This document shows positions 12,662 through 21,002 of a DNA stretch of 64,000 nt, piece by piece. A program made the translations under genes and the position numbers. Location: positions 496,001 through 560,000 of the forward strand of contig JAYKNF010000017.1 in NCBI GenBank assembly GCA_036172665.1. Direction: 5' to 3'. Position 1 is the stretch's first letter, and each line of letters opens with the position of its first letter. The stretch comes from Prosopocoilus inquinatus. Taxonomy: Eukaryota > Arthropoda > Insecta > Coleoptera > Lucanidae. Below the pieces are notes generated by a model. That model saw nothing but the letters and a program-made list of their open reading frames with translations, had not been told where the DNA came from and made no database searches.

Positions 12662-12810
12662 CGATAATGCGTGTTGTTTCGTTTAAAACTATTTCCAGCT
12701 CCTGCTGCGTCCGAAAACTTCGTATCTCACTTCAGATATTCTGGAGCACATCCAAACGTCAAATAACATGATAGACGAGTAAGGATCGATTAGATACAGC
12801 ACAGGAACAA
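12662..12810 (+). repeat. Monomer class L, HOR unit anchor (reference copy)
   Basis: Diagnostics: cgataatgcg at the start, agctcctgctgcg, agatattctggagcacatcc, gatagacgag and gatacagcac. It occurs once per HOR unit in the main domain, so I use it as unit start: 3279, 7747, 12662, 17280, 21003, 24130, 29045, 32917, 37533, 44015, 47589, 51610, 52355, 55037 and 55782. It is absent after 55782. Confidence 0.9.
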
Positions 12811-12959
12811 CGCTAATGCGTGTTGTTTCGTTCAAAACTATTTCCAGCTTCTGCTGCGTCCGAGAACTTCGTATCTCACATCAAAGTTATTGGAGTAAAT
12901 CGAAACGCCAAATAACATGATGGATGAGTAAGGATCGATTAGATACATCACAGGAACAA
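12811..12959 (+). repeat. Monomer class M (reference copy)
   Basis: Diagnostics: ttcaaaac, gagaacttcg, catcaaagttattggagtaa followed by atcgaaacgcc, catgatggatgag. It differs from E by gtaaatcg instead of gtccatcg. It occurs as a pair M M after L. The second M of each pair is 148 bp when N follows, because one a is missing from caggaacaacg. Confidence 0.88.
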
Positions 12960-13107
12960 CGCTAATGCGTGTTGTTTCGTTCAAAACTATTTCCAGCTTC
13001 TGCTGCGTCCGAGAACTTCGTATCTCACATCAAAGTTATTGGAGTAAATCGAAACGCCAAATAACATGATGGATGAGTAAGGATCGATTAGATACATCAC
13101 AGGACAA

Positions 13108-13256
13108 CGCTAATGCGTGTTGTTTCGTTTAAAACTATTTCCAGCCCCTGCTGCGTCCGAAAACTTCGTATCTCATTTCAGAGTTACTGGAGCCCATCCA
13201 AACGTCAGATAACATGATAGATGAGTAAGGATCGATTAGGTACATCACAGGAACAA
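13108..13256 (+). repeat. Monomer class N (reference copy)
   Basis: Diagnostics: always entered through caggacaacg (one base short), agcccctgctgcg, cttcagagttactggagccc, cagataac, gatagatgag and aggtacatcac. Copies at 24576, 33363 and 39547 carry gctgcgtgcgaaaac, a private marker. Copies at 17726 and 29491 carry tttagtttaa. Copies at 37979 and 44461 begin with tgctaatg. These markers link duplicated HOR segments. Confidence 0.88.
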
Positions 13257-13405
13257 CGCTAATGCGTGTTGTTTCGTTCAAAACTATTTCCAGCTTCTGC
13301 TGCGTCCGAAAATTTCGTGTCTCACATTAGAGTTACTGGAGTCCATCGAAACGTCAAATAACATAGTAGCTAAGTAAGGATCGATTAGATACATCACAGG
13401 AACAA
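13257..13405 (+). repeat. Monomer class A (reference copy)
   Basis: The commonest class, about 60 copies by my count. Diagnostics: ttcaaaac at monomer bases 21-28, gaaaatttcgtgtctcac, attagagttactggagtcc followed by atcgaaacg, and the distinctive catagtagctaag in place of catgatagatgag. It usually alternates with another class (A P A, A Q R A P2), the only class to do so repeatedly. The cgaaaatttcg stretch is an 11-base odd palindrome found in A- and F-type monomers. Confidence 0.9.
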
Positions 13406-13554
13406 CGCTAATACGTGTTGTTTCGTTTAAAACTATTTCCAGCTTCTGCTGCGTCCGAAAACTTCGTATCTCACTTCAGAGTTGCTGGAGCCCATCCAAA
13501 CGTCAAATAACATGATAGATGAGTAAGGATCGATTAGGTACATCACAGGAACAA
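13406..13554 (+). repeat. Monomer class P (reference copy)
   Basis: Diagnostics: taatacgtgt, tttaaaac, cttctgctg, cttcagagttgctggagccc, gatagatgag and aggtacatcac. Found between two A monomers. Confidence 0.85.
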
Positions 13555-13770
13555 CGCTAATGCGTGTTGTTTCGTTCAAAACTATTTCCAGCTTCTGCTG
13601 CGTCCGAAAATTTCGTGTCTCATATTAGAGTTACTGGAGTCCATCGAAACGTCAAATAACATAGTAGCTAAGTAAGGATCGATTAGATACATCACAGGAA
13701 CAACGCTAGTACGTGTTGTTTCGTTTAAAACTATTTCCAGCTTCTGCTGCGTCCGAGAACTTCGTATCTT

Positions 13771-13772
13771 AA
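13771..13772 (+). other. Single-base insertion in Q monomer
   Basis: The Q at 13704 reads tatcttaacatcaggg, whereas other Q copies (8789, 18322, 25470) read tatcttacatcaggg. The monomer is therefore 150 bp, the only one in the window. The extra base makes the monomer a multiple of three and produces a chance 87-codon open frame on the minus strand. Confidence 0.9.
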
Positions 13773-14151
13773 CATCAGGGATACTGGAGTCCATCCAAAC
13801 GTCAAATAACATGATAGATAAGTAAGGATCGATTAGATACAGCACAGGAACAACGCTAATACGTGTTGTTTCGTTTAAAACTATTTCCAGCCCCTGCTGC
13901 GTCCGAAAACTTCGTATCTCACTTCAGAGTTACTGGAGCCCATCCAAACGTCAAATAACATGATTGATGAGTAAGGATCGATTAGGTACATCACAGGAAC
14001 AACGCTAATGCGTGTTGTTTCGTTCAAAACTATTTCCAGCTTCTGCTGCGTCCGAAAATTTCGTGTCTCACATTAGAGTTACTGGAGTCCATCGAAACGT
14101 CAAATAACATAGTAGCTAAGTAAGGATCGATTAGATACATCACAGGAACAA

Positions 14152-14300
14152 CGCTAATACGTGTTGTTTCGTTTAAAACTATTTCCAGCTTCTGCTGCGT
14201 CCGAAAACTTCGTATCTCACTTCAGAGTTGCTGGAGCCCATCCAAACGTCAAATAACATGATAGATAAGTAAGGATCGATTAGATACATCACAGGAACAA
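14152..14300 (+). repeat. Monomer class P2 (reference copy)
   Basis: As P (cttcagagttgctggagccc) but ending gatagataag and gatacatcac; it precedes S. The copies at 18769, 30534, 38724 and 45206 have gagaacttcg instead of gaaaacttcg. P3 (59060, 63679) is the same with agctccatctgcg. Confidence 0.82.
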
Positions 14301-14449
14301 CGCTAATGCGTGTTGTTTCATTTAAAACTATTTCCAGCTTCTACTGCGTCCGAGAACTTCGTATCTCACATCAGAGTTACTAGAGTCCATCGAAACGTCA
14401 AATAACATGATAGATAAGTAAGGATCGATTAGATACATCACAGGAACAA
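14301..14449 (+). repeat. Monomer class S (reference copy)
   Basis: Diagnostics: tgtttcatttaaaac (a CpG lost within the otherwise conserved ttcg), agcttctactgcg, catcagagttactagagtcc and gatagataag. Lies between P2 and T. Confidence 0.85.
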
Positions 14450-14598
14450 CGCTAGTACGTGTTGTTTCGTTTAAAACTATTTCCAGCTTCTGCTGCGTCC
14501 GAAAACTTCGTATCTCACTTCAGAGCTACTTGAGCCCATCCAAAAGCCAAATAACATGATAGATGAGTAAGGCTCGATTAGATACATCACAGGAACAA
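14450..14598 (+). repeat. Monomer class T (reference copy)
   Basis: Diagnostics: ctagtacgtgt, cttcagagctacttgagccc, atccaaaagcc and gagtaaggctcgatt (the ATCGAT palindrome of the other classes is lost). T2 (58464, 60848) has gagttacttgag. Confidence 0.85.
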
Positions 14599-14747
14599 CG
14601 CTAATGCGTGTTGTTTCATTTAAAACTATTTCCAGCTTCTGCTGCGTCCGAGAACTTCGTATCTCACATCAGGGATACTGGAGTCCATCCAAACGTCAAA
14701 TAACATGATAGACAAGTAAGGATTGATTAGATACAGCACAGGAACAA
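14599..14747 (+). repeat. Monomer class U (reference copy)
   Basis: Diagnostics: tgtttcatttaaaac, gagaacttcg, catcagggatactggagtcc, gatagacaag and taaggattgatt (ATCGAT lost). Copies at 34852 and 41334 read tgtttcgtttaaaac, a marker of the 6,482-bp-offset duplication. The truncated monomer at 39171 is the front of a U. Confidence 0.85.
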
Positions 14748-14896
14748 CGCTAATGCGTGTTGTTTCGTTCAAAACTATTTCCAGCTCCTCCTGTGTCCGA
14801 AAACTTCGTTTCTCACATTAGAGTTACTGGAGTCCATCCAAACGTCAAATAACATGATAGATAAGTAAGGATCGATTAGATACATCACAGGAACAA
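14748..14896 (+). repeat. Monomer class V (reference copy)
   Basis: Diagnostics: ttcaaaac, agctcctcctgtgtccg, gaaaacttcgtttctcac (TTTC instead of TATC), cattagagttactgg and gatagataag. It lies between U and E. V/D hybrids occur at 19960, 22938, 31725, 39399 and 46397. Confidence 0.85.
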
Positions 14897-15045
14897 CGCT
14901 AATGCGTGTTGTTTCGTTTAAAACTATTTCCAGCTTCTGCTGCGTCCGAGAACTTCGTATCTCACATCAAAGTTATTGGAGTCCATCGAAACGCCAAATA
15001 ACCTGATGGATGAGTAAGGATCGATTAGATACATCACAGGAACAA
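14897..15045 (+). repeat. Monomer class E (reference copy)
   Basis: Diagnostics: gagaacttcg, catcaaagttattggagtcc, cgaaacgccaaataacctg and gatggatgag. It occurs twice per canonical unit, after V and after D. Copies at 19514, 22492, 31279 and 45951 share tgatgtatga in place of tgatggatga, marking one sub-lineage of HOR units. Confidence 0.85.
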
Positions 15046-15193
15046 CGCTAATGCGTGTTGTTTCGTTCAAAACTATTTCCAGCTTCTGCTGCATCCGAGA
15101 ACTTCGTATCTCACATCAAAGTTATTGGAGTAAATCGAAACGCCAAATAACATGATGGATGAGTAAGGATCGATTAGATACATCACAGGACAA
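15046..15193 (+). repeat. Monomer class M2 (reference copy, 148 bp)
   Basis: M-like, with ctgctgcatccg in place of ctgctgcgtccg (one CpG lost) and the same one-base deletion at its end (caggacaacg). It sits between E and N or an H/N hybrid. Confidence 0.85.
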
Positions 15194-15789
15194 CGCTAAT
15201 GCGTGTTGTTTCGTTTAAAACTATTTCCAGCCCCTGCTGCGTCCGAAAACTTCGTATCTCACTTCAGAGTTACTGGAGCCCATCCAAACGTCAGATAACA
15301 TGATAGATGAGTAAGGATCGATTAGGTACATCACAGGAACAACGCTAATGCGTGTTGTTTCGTTCAAAACTATTTCCAGCTTCTGCTGCGTCCGAAAATT
15401 TCGTGTCTCACATTAGAGTTACTGGAGTCCATCGAAACGTCAAATAACATAGTAGCTAAGTAAGGATCGATTAGATACATCACAGGAACAACGCTAATAC
15501 GTGTTGTTTCGATTAAAACTATTTCCAGCTTCTGCTGCGTCCGAAAACTTCGTATCTCACTTCAGAGTTGCTGGAGCCCATCCAAACGTCAAATAACATG
15601 ATAGATGAGTAAGGATCGATTAGGTACATCACAGGAACAACGCTAATGCGTGTTGTTTCGTTCAAAACTATTTCCAGCTTCTGCTGCGTCCGAAAATTTC
15701 GTGTCTCACATTAGAGTTACTGGAGTCCATCGAAACGTCAAATAACATAGTAGCTAAGTAAGGATCGATTAGATACATCACAGGAACAA

Positions 15790-15938
15790 CGCTAATACGT
15801 GTTGTTTCGTTTAAAACTATTTCCAGCTCCTGCTGCGTCCGAAAACTTCGTATCTCACTTCAGAGTTTCTGGAGCCCATCCAAACGTCAGATAACATGAT
15901 AGACGAGTAAGGATCGATTAGATACATCACAGGAACAA
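15790..15938 (+). repeat. Monomer class B (reference copy)
   Basis: Diagnostics: taatacgtgt, tttaaaac, agctcctgctgcg, cttcagagtttctggagccc, cagataac and gatagacgag. It follows A and precedes C in the canonical unit. Other copies start at 299, 1342, 5810, 10725, 27555, 50567 and 53994. At 36043 and 42525 a P/B hybrid takes its place. Confidence 0.85.
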
Positions 15939-16087
15939 CGCTAATGCGTGTTGTTTCGTTTAAAACTATTTCCAGCTTCTGCTGCGTCCGAGAACTTCGT
16001 ATCTCACATCAGGGATACTGGAGTCCATCCAAACGTCAAATAACATGATAGATAAGTAAGGATCGATTATATACAGCACAGGAACAA
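15939..16087 (+). repeat. Monomer class C (reference copy)
   Basis: Diagnostics: gagaacttcg, catcagggatactggagtcc, gatagataag and the tail attatatacagcac. It is followed by D and E. The C D E triplet is locally doubled at 5959-6852 and in the left edge block. Copies at 50269, 53696, 58017, 60401, 61891 and 63232 lack the attatatac tail and belong to the rearranged right-hand domain. Confidence 0.85.
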
Positions 16088-16236
16088 CGCTAATACGTGT
16101 TGTTTCGTTCAAAACTATTTCCAGCTTCTGCTGCGTCCGAAAACTTTGTATCTCACATCAGAGTTACTGGAGTCCATCCAAACTTCAAATAACATGATAG
16201 ATGAGTAAGGATCGATTAGATACATCACAGGAACAA
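16088..16236 (+). repeat. Monomer class D (reference copy)
   Basis: Diagnostics: taatacgtgt, ttcaaaac, gaaaactttgtatctcac (TTTG where other classes have TTCG, so one CpG is lost) and catccaaacttcaaataac. Always after C in the canonical order. At 49822 a variant with gaaaattttg follows Q. Confidence 0.85.
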
Positions 16237-16385
16237 CGCTAATGCGTGTTGTTTCGTTTAAAACTATTTCCAGCTTCTGCTGCGTCCGAGAACTTCGTAT
16301 CTCACATCAAAGTTATTGGAGTCCATCGAAACGCCAAATAACCTGATGGATGAGTAAGGATCGATTAGATACATCACAGGAATAA

Positions 16386-16534
16386 CGCTAATGCGTGTTG
16401 TTTCGTTTAAAACTATTTCCAGTTTCTGCTGCGTCCGAAAATTTCGTGTCTCACATTAGAGTTACTGGAGTCCATCGAAACGTCAAATAACATGATAGAT
16501 GAGTAAGGATCGATTAGATACATCACAGGAACAA
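16386..16534 (+). repeat. Monomer class F (reference copy)
   Basis: Like A in its middle (gaaaatttcgtgtctcac, attagagttactgg) but with tttaaaac and an ordinary catgatagatgag tail; preceded by caggaataacgct, where other boundaries read caggaacaacgct. This copy and the one at 28151 share cagtttctg instead of cagcttctg, one of the private markers of the 11,765-bp-offset duplication. Confidence 0.85.
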
Positions 16535-16683
16535 CGCTAATGCGTATTGTTTCGTTTAAAACTATTTCCAGCTCCTCCTGTGTCAGAAAACTTCGTATCT
16601 CACATTAGAGTTTCTGGAGTCCATCCAAACGTCAAATAACATGATAGATAAGTAAGGATCGATTAGATACAGGACAGGAACAA
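16535..16683 (+). repeat. Monomer class G (reference copy)
   Basis: Diagnostics: tgcgtattg, agctcctcctgtgtcag, cattagagtttctggagtcc, gatagataag and the tail gatacaggac. Always between F and H in the main domain. At 51312 and 54739 a G/J hybrid replaces G H I J. Confidence 0.85.
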
Positions 16684-16832
16684 CGCTAATGCGTGTTGTT
16701 TCGTTTAAAACTATTTCCAGCTTCAGTTGCGTCCGAAAACTTCGTATCTCACTTCAGAGTTACTGGAGCTCATCCAAACGTCAAATAACATGATAGATGA
16801 GTAAGGATCGATTAGATACATCACAGGAACAA
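16684..16832 (+). repeat. Monomer class H (reference copy)
   Basis: Diagnostics: agcttcagttgcgtcc, cttcagagttactggagctc and gatagatgag. It follows G. Its front half is recycled in the H/N hybrids. Confidence 0.85.
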
Positions 16833-16981
16833 CGCTAATGCGTGTTGTTTCGTTTAAAACTATTTCCAGCTTCTGCTGCGTCCGAGAACTTCGTATCTCA
16901 CATCAGAGTTACTAGAGTCCATCGAAACGTCAAATAACATGATAGATGAGTAAGGATCGATTAGATACATCACAGGAAAAA
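16833..16981 (+). repeat. Monomer class I (reference copy)
   Basis: Diagnostics: gagaacttcg, catcagagttactagagtcc followed by atcgaaacg, gatagatgag; the next boundary reads caggaaaaacgct. It resembles S but has tttaaaac after ttcg, cttctgctg and gatgag instead of gataag. Confidence 0.85.
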
Positions 16982-17130
16982 CGCTAATGCGTATTGTTTC
17001 GTTTAAAACTATTTCCAGCTCCTCCTGTGTCCGAAAACTTCGTATCTCACATTAGAGTTACTGGAGTCCATCCAAACGTCAAATAACATGATAGATGAGT
17101 AAGGATCGATTAGATACAGCACAGGAACAA
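16982..17130 (+). repeat. Monomer class J (reference copy)
   Basis: Diagnostics: tgcgtattg, agctcctcctgtgtccg, cattagagttactggagtcc, gatagatgag and gatacagcac. It precedes K. At 20854 it is fused with K (J/K hybrid), shortening that unit by one monomer. Confidence 0.85.
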
Positions 17131-17279
17131 CGTTAATGCGTGTTGTTTCGTTTAAAACTATTTCCAGCTTCAGTTGCGTCCGAAAACTTCGTATATTACT
17201 TCAGAGTTACTGGAGCCCATCCAAACGTCAAATAACATGATAGATGAGTAAGGATCGATTAGGTACATCACAGGAACAA
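17131..17279 (+). repeat. Monomer class K (reference copy)
   Basis: Diagnostics: cgttaatgcg at the start, agcttcagttgcg, and tatattacttcag where other classes read tatctcac. It is the last monomer before L. K copies at 23981 and 32768 carry gatggatgag instead of gatagatgag. The copies at 52206 and 55633 have taatacg starts, because they follow an out-of-order A monomer. Confidence 0.85.
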
Positions 17280-18321
17280 CGATAATGCGTGTTGTTTCGT
17301 TTAAAACTATTTCCAGCTCCTGCTGCGTCCGAAAACTTCGTATCTCACTTCAGATATTCTGGAGCACATCCAAACGTCAAATAACATGATAGACGAGTAA
17401 GGATCGATTAGATACAGCACAGGAACAACGCTAATGCGTGTTGTTTCGTTCAAAACTATTTCCAGCTTCTGCTGCGTCCGAGAACTTCGTATCTCACATC
17501 AAAGTTATTGGAGTAAATCGAAACGCCAAATAACATGATGGATGAGTAAGGATCGATTAGATACATCACAGGAACAACGCTAATGCGTGTTGTTTCGTTC
17601 AAAACTATTTCCAGCTTCTGCTGCGTCCGAGAACTTCGTATCTCACATCAAAGTTATTGGAGTAAATCGAAACGCCAAATAACATGATGGATGAGTAAGG
17701 ATCGATTAGATACATCACAGGACAACGCTAATGCGTGTTGTTTAGTTTAAAACTATTTCCAGCCCCTGCTGCGTCCGAAAACTTCGTATCTCACTTCAGA
17801 GTTACTGGAGCCCATCCAAACGTCAGATAACATGATAGATGAGTAAGGATCGATTAGGTACATCACAGGAACAACGCTAATGCGTGTTGTTTCGTTCAAA
17901 ACTATTTCCAGCTTCTGCTGCGTCCGAAAATTTCGTGTCTCACATTAGAGTTACTGGAGTCCATCGAAACGTCAAATAACATAGTAGCTAAGTAAGGATC
18001 GATTAGATACATCACAGGAACAACGCTAATACGTGTTGTTTCGTTTAAAACTATTTCCAGCTTCTGCTGCGTCCGAAAACTTCGTATCTCACTTCAGAGT
18101 TGCTGGAGCCCATCCAAACGTCAAATAACATGATAGATGAGTAAGGATCGATTAGGTACATCACAGGAACAACGCTAATGCGTGTTGTTTCGTTCAAAAC
18201 TATTTCCAGCTTCTGCTGCGTCCGAAAATTTCGTGTCTCACATTAGAGTTACTGGAGTCCATCGAAACGTCAAATAACATAGTAGCTAAGTAAGGATCGA
18301 TTAGATACATCACAGGAACAA

Positions 18322-18470
18322 CGCTAGTACGTGTTGTTTCGTTTAAAACTATTTCCAGCTTCTGCTGCGTCCGAGAACTTCGTATCTTACATCAGGGATA
18401 CTGGAGTCCATCCAAACGTCAAATAACATGATAGATAAGTAAGGATCGATTAGATACAGCACAGGAACAA
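18322..18470 (+). repeat. Monomer class Q (reference copy)
   Basis: Diagnostics: ctagtacgtgt, gagaacttcgtatcttac (TTAC instead of TCAC), catcagggatactggagtcc, gatagataag and gatacagcac. Found between A and R. Confidence 0.85.
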
Positions 18471-18619
18471 CGCTAATACGTGTTGTTTCGTTTAAAACTA
18501 TTTCCAGCCCCTGCTGCGTCCGAAAACTTCGTATCTCACTTCAGAGTTACTGGAGCCCATCCAAACGTCAAATAACATGATAGATGAGTAAGGATCGATT
18601 AGGTACATCACAGGAACAA
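18471..18619 (+). repeat. Monomer class R (reference copy)
   Basis: Diagnostics: taatacgtgt, agcccctgctgcg, cttcagagttactggagccc, caaataac (N has cagataac) and aggtacatcac. Follows Q. R2 (58166, 60550, 63381) has agctcctgctgcg. Confidence 0.82.
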
Positions 18620-19810
18620 CGCTAATGCGTGTTGTTTCGTTCAAAACTATTTCCAGCTTCTGCTGCGTCCGAAAATTTCGTGTCTCACATTAGAGTTACT
18701 GGAGTCCATCGAAACGTCAAATAACATAGTAGCTAAGTAAGGATCGATTAGATACATCACAGGAACAACGCTAATACGTGTTGTTTCGTTTAAAACTATT
18801 TCCAGCTTCTGCTGCGTCCGAGAACTTCGTATCTCACTTCAGAGTTGCTGGAGCCCATCCAAACGTCAAATAACATGATAGATAAGTAAGGATCGATTAG
18901 ATACATCACAGGAACAACGCTAATGCGTGTTGTTTCATTTAAAACTATTTCCAGCTTCTACTGCGTCCGAGAACTTCGTATCTCACATCAGAGTTACTAG
19001 AGTCCATCGAAACGTCAAATAACATGATAGATAAGTAAGGATCGATTAGATACATCACAGGAACAACGCTAGTACGTGTTGTTTCGTTTAAAACTATTTC
19101 CAGCTTCTGCTGCGTCCGAAAACTTCGTATCTCACTTCAGAGCTACTTGAGCCCATCCAAAAGCCAAATAACATGATAGATGAGTAAGGCTCGATTAGAT
19201 ACATCACAGGAACAACGCTAATGCGTGTTGTTTCATTTAAAACTATTTCCAGCTTCTGCTGCGTCCGAGAACTTCGTATCTCACATCAGGGATACTGGAG
19301 TCCATCCAAACGTCAAATAACATGATAGACAAGTAAGGATTGATTAGATACAGCACAGGAACAACGCTAATGCGTGTTGTTTCGTTCAAAACTATTTCCA
19401 GCTCCTCCTGTGTCCGAAAACTTCGTTTCTCACATTAGAGTTACTGGAGTCCATCCAAACGTCAAATAACATGATAGATAAGTAAGGATCGATTAGATAC
19501 ATCACAGGAACAACGCTAATGCGTGTTGTTTCGTTTAAAACTATTTCCAGCTTCTGCTGCGTCCGAGAACTTCGTATCTCACATCAAAGTTATTGGAGTC
19601 CATCGAAACGCCAAATAACCTGATGTATGAGTAAGGATCGATTAGATACATCACAGGAACAACGCTAATGCGTGTTGTTTCGTTCAAAACTATTTCCAGC
19701 TTCTGCTGCATCCGAGAACTTCGTATCTCACATCAAAGTTATTGGAGTAAATCGAAACGCCAAATAACATGATGGATGAGTAAGGATCGATTAGATACAT
19801 CACAGGACAA

Positions 19811-19959
19811 CGCTAATGCGTGTTGTTTCGTTTAAAACTATTTCCAGCTTCAGTTGCGTCCGAAAACTTCGTATCTCACTTCAGAGTTACTGGAGCCCAT
19901 CCAAACGTCAGATAACATGATAGATGAGTAAGGATCGATTAGGTACATCACAGGAACAA
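19811..19959 (+). repeat. H/N hybrid monomer
   Basis: The front is H (agcttcagttgcg) and the tail is N (ggagccc, cagataac, aggtacatcac), entered through the N-type one-base deletion. Further copies start at 22789, 31576, 34405, 39250, 40887, 46248 and 49375. It marks one crossover later spread through the array. Confidence 0.8.
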
Positions 19960-20108
19960 CGCTAATGCGTGTTGTTTCGTTCAAAACTATTTCCAGCTCC
20001 TCCTGTGTCCGAAAACTTCGTTTCTCACATTAGAGTTACTGGAGTCCATCCAAACTTCAAATAACATGATAGATGAGTAAGGATCGATTAGATACATCAC
20101 AGGAACAA
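19960..20108 (+). repeat. V/D hybrid monomer
   Basis: The front is V (agctcctcctgtgtccg, cttcgtttctcac) and the tail is D (catccaaacttcaaataac, gatagatgag). It follows H/N and precedes E, so the E F G sequence resumes as in the canonical unit. Other copies: 22938, 31725, 39399 and 46397; the one at 39399 instead runs into N with the one-base deletion. Confidence 0.8.
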
Positions 20109-20853
20109 CGCTAATGCGTGTTGTTTCGTTTAAAACTATTTCCAGCTTCTGCTGCGTCCGAGAACTTCGTATCTCACATCAAAGTTATTGGAGTCCATCG
20201 AAACGCCAAATAACCTGATGGATGAGTAAGGATCGATTAGATACATCACAGGAATAACGCTAATGCGTGTTGTTTCGTTTAAAACTATTTCCAGCTTCTG
20301 CTGCGTCCGAAAATTTCGTGTCTCACATTAGAGTTACTGGAGTCCATCGAAACGTCAAATAACATGATAGATGAGTAAGGATCGATTAGATACATCACAG
20401 GAACAACGCTAATGCGTATTGTTTCGTTTAAAACTATTTCCAGCTCCTCCTGTGTCAGAAAACTTCGTATCTCACATTAGAGTTTCTGGAGTCCATCCAA
20501 ACGTCAAATAACATGATAGATAAGTAAGGATCGATTAGATACAGGACAGGAACAACGCTAATGCGTGTTGTTTCGTTTAAAACTATTTCCAGCTTCAGTT
20601 GCGTCCGAAAACTTCGTATCTCACTTCAGAGTTACTGGAGCTCATCCAAACGTCAAATAACATGATAGATGAGTAAGGATCGATTAGATACATCACAGGA
20701 ACAACGCTAATGCGTGTTGTTTCGTTTAAAACTATTTCCAGCTTCTGCTGCGTCCGAGAACTTCGTATCTCACATCAGAGTTACTAGAGTCCATCGAAAC
20801 GTCAAATAACATGATAGATGAGTAAGGATCGATTAGATACATCACAGGAAAAA

Positions 20854-21002
20854 CGCTAATGCGTATTGTTTCGTTTAAAACTATTTCCAGCTCCTCCTGT
20901 GTCCGAAAACTTCGTATCTCACATTAGAGTTACTGGAGCCCATCCAAACGTCAAATAACATGATGGATGAGTAAGGATCGATTAGGTACATCACAGGAAC
21001 AA
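20854..21002 (+). repeat. J/K hybrid monomer
   Basis: The front is J (tgcgtattg, agctcctcctgtgtccg, cattagagttactgg); from base 20939 it is K (gcccatcc, gatggatgag, aggtacatcac). It removes one monomer from unit 4. The only copy in the window. Confidence 0.82.

Larger units (their letters stand above)
12662..17279. repeat. HOR unit 3, the canonical 31-mer (4,618 bp)
   Basis: Order with starts: L 12662, M 12811, M 12960, N 13108, A 13257, P 13406, A 13555, Q 13704, R 13854, A 14003, P2 14152, S 14301, T 14450, U 14599, V 14748, E 14897, M2 15046, N 15194, A 15343, P 15492, A 15641, B 15790, C 15939, D 16088, E 16237, F 16386, G 16535, H 16684, I 16833, J 16982, K 17131. I call it canonical because it contains every class and no hybrid monomer, and because the other units can be derived from it by deletions and duplications. 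Q at 13704 has a private one-base insertion; R at 13854 reads tgattgatga. Confidence 0.88.
13411..20938. repeat. Long duplicated block, left copy (offset 11,765 bp)
   Basis: This block matches 25177-32703 in class order over about 50 monomers. Private markers occur at the same relative sites in both copies and rarely elsewhere: catattagag (13621 and 25387), tgattgatga (13961 and 25726), cagtttctg (16420 and 28185), tttagtttaa (17741 and 29506) and tgatgtatga (19621 and 31386). The offset is 11,766 before and 11,765 after the one-base insertion at 13771, which the right copy lacks. The left edge falls in a P monomer whose partner is a T/P hybrid; the right edge is where J turns into K at 20939. 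Confidence 0.85.
17280..21002. repeat. HOR unit 4, 25 monomers (3,723 bp)
   Basis: Order with starts: L 17280, M 17429, M 17578, N 17726, A 17875, P 18024, A 18173, Q 18322, R 18471, A 18620, P2 18769, S 18918, T 19067, U 19216, V 19365, E 19514, M2 19663, H/N 19811, V/D 19960, E 20109, F 20258, G 20407, H 20556, I 20705, J/K 20854. The canonical N A P A B C D is replaced by the two hybrids H/N and V/D. Unit 7 (29045-32916) is its close copy. Confidence 0.87.

Noticed and set aside
13582..13845. 87-codon open frame on the minus strand as a gene
   Set aside because: It is satellite sequence read through because of a single private base insertion at 13771. Neighbouring copies of the same DNA are closed by stops, and there is no start context, codon constraint or unique sequence.
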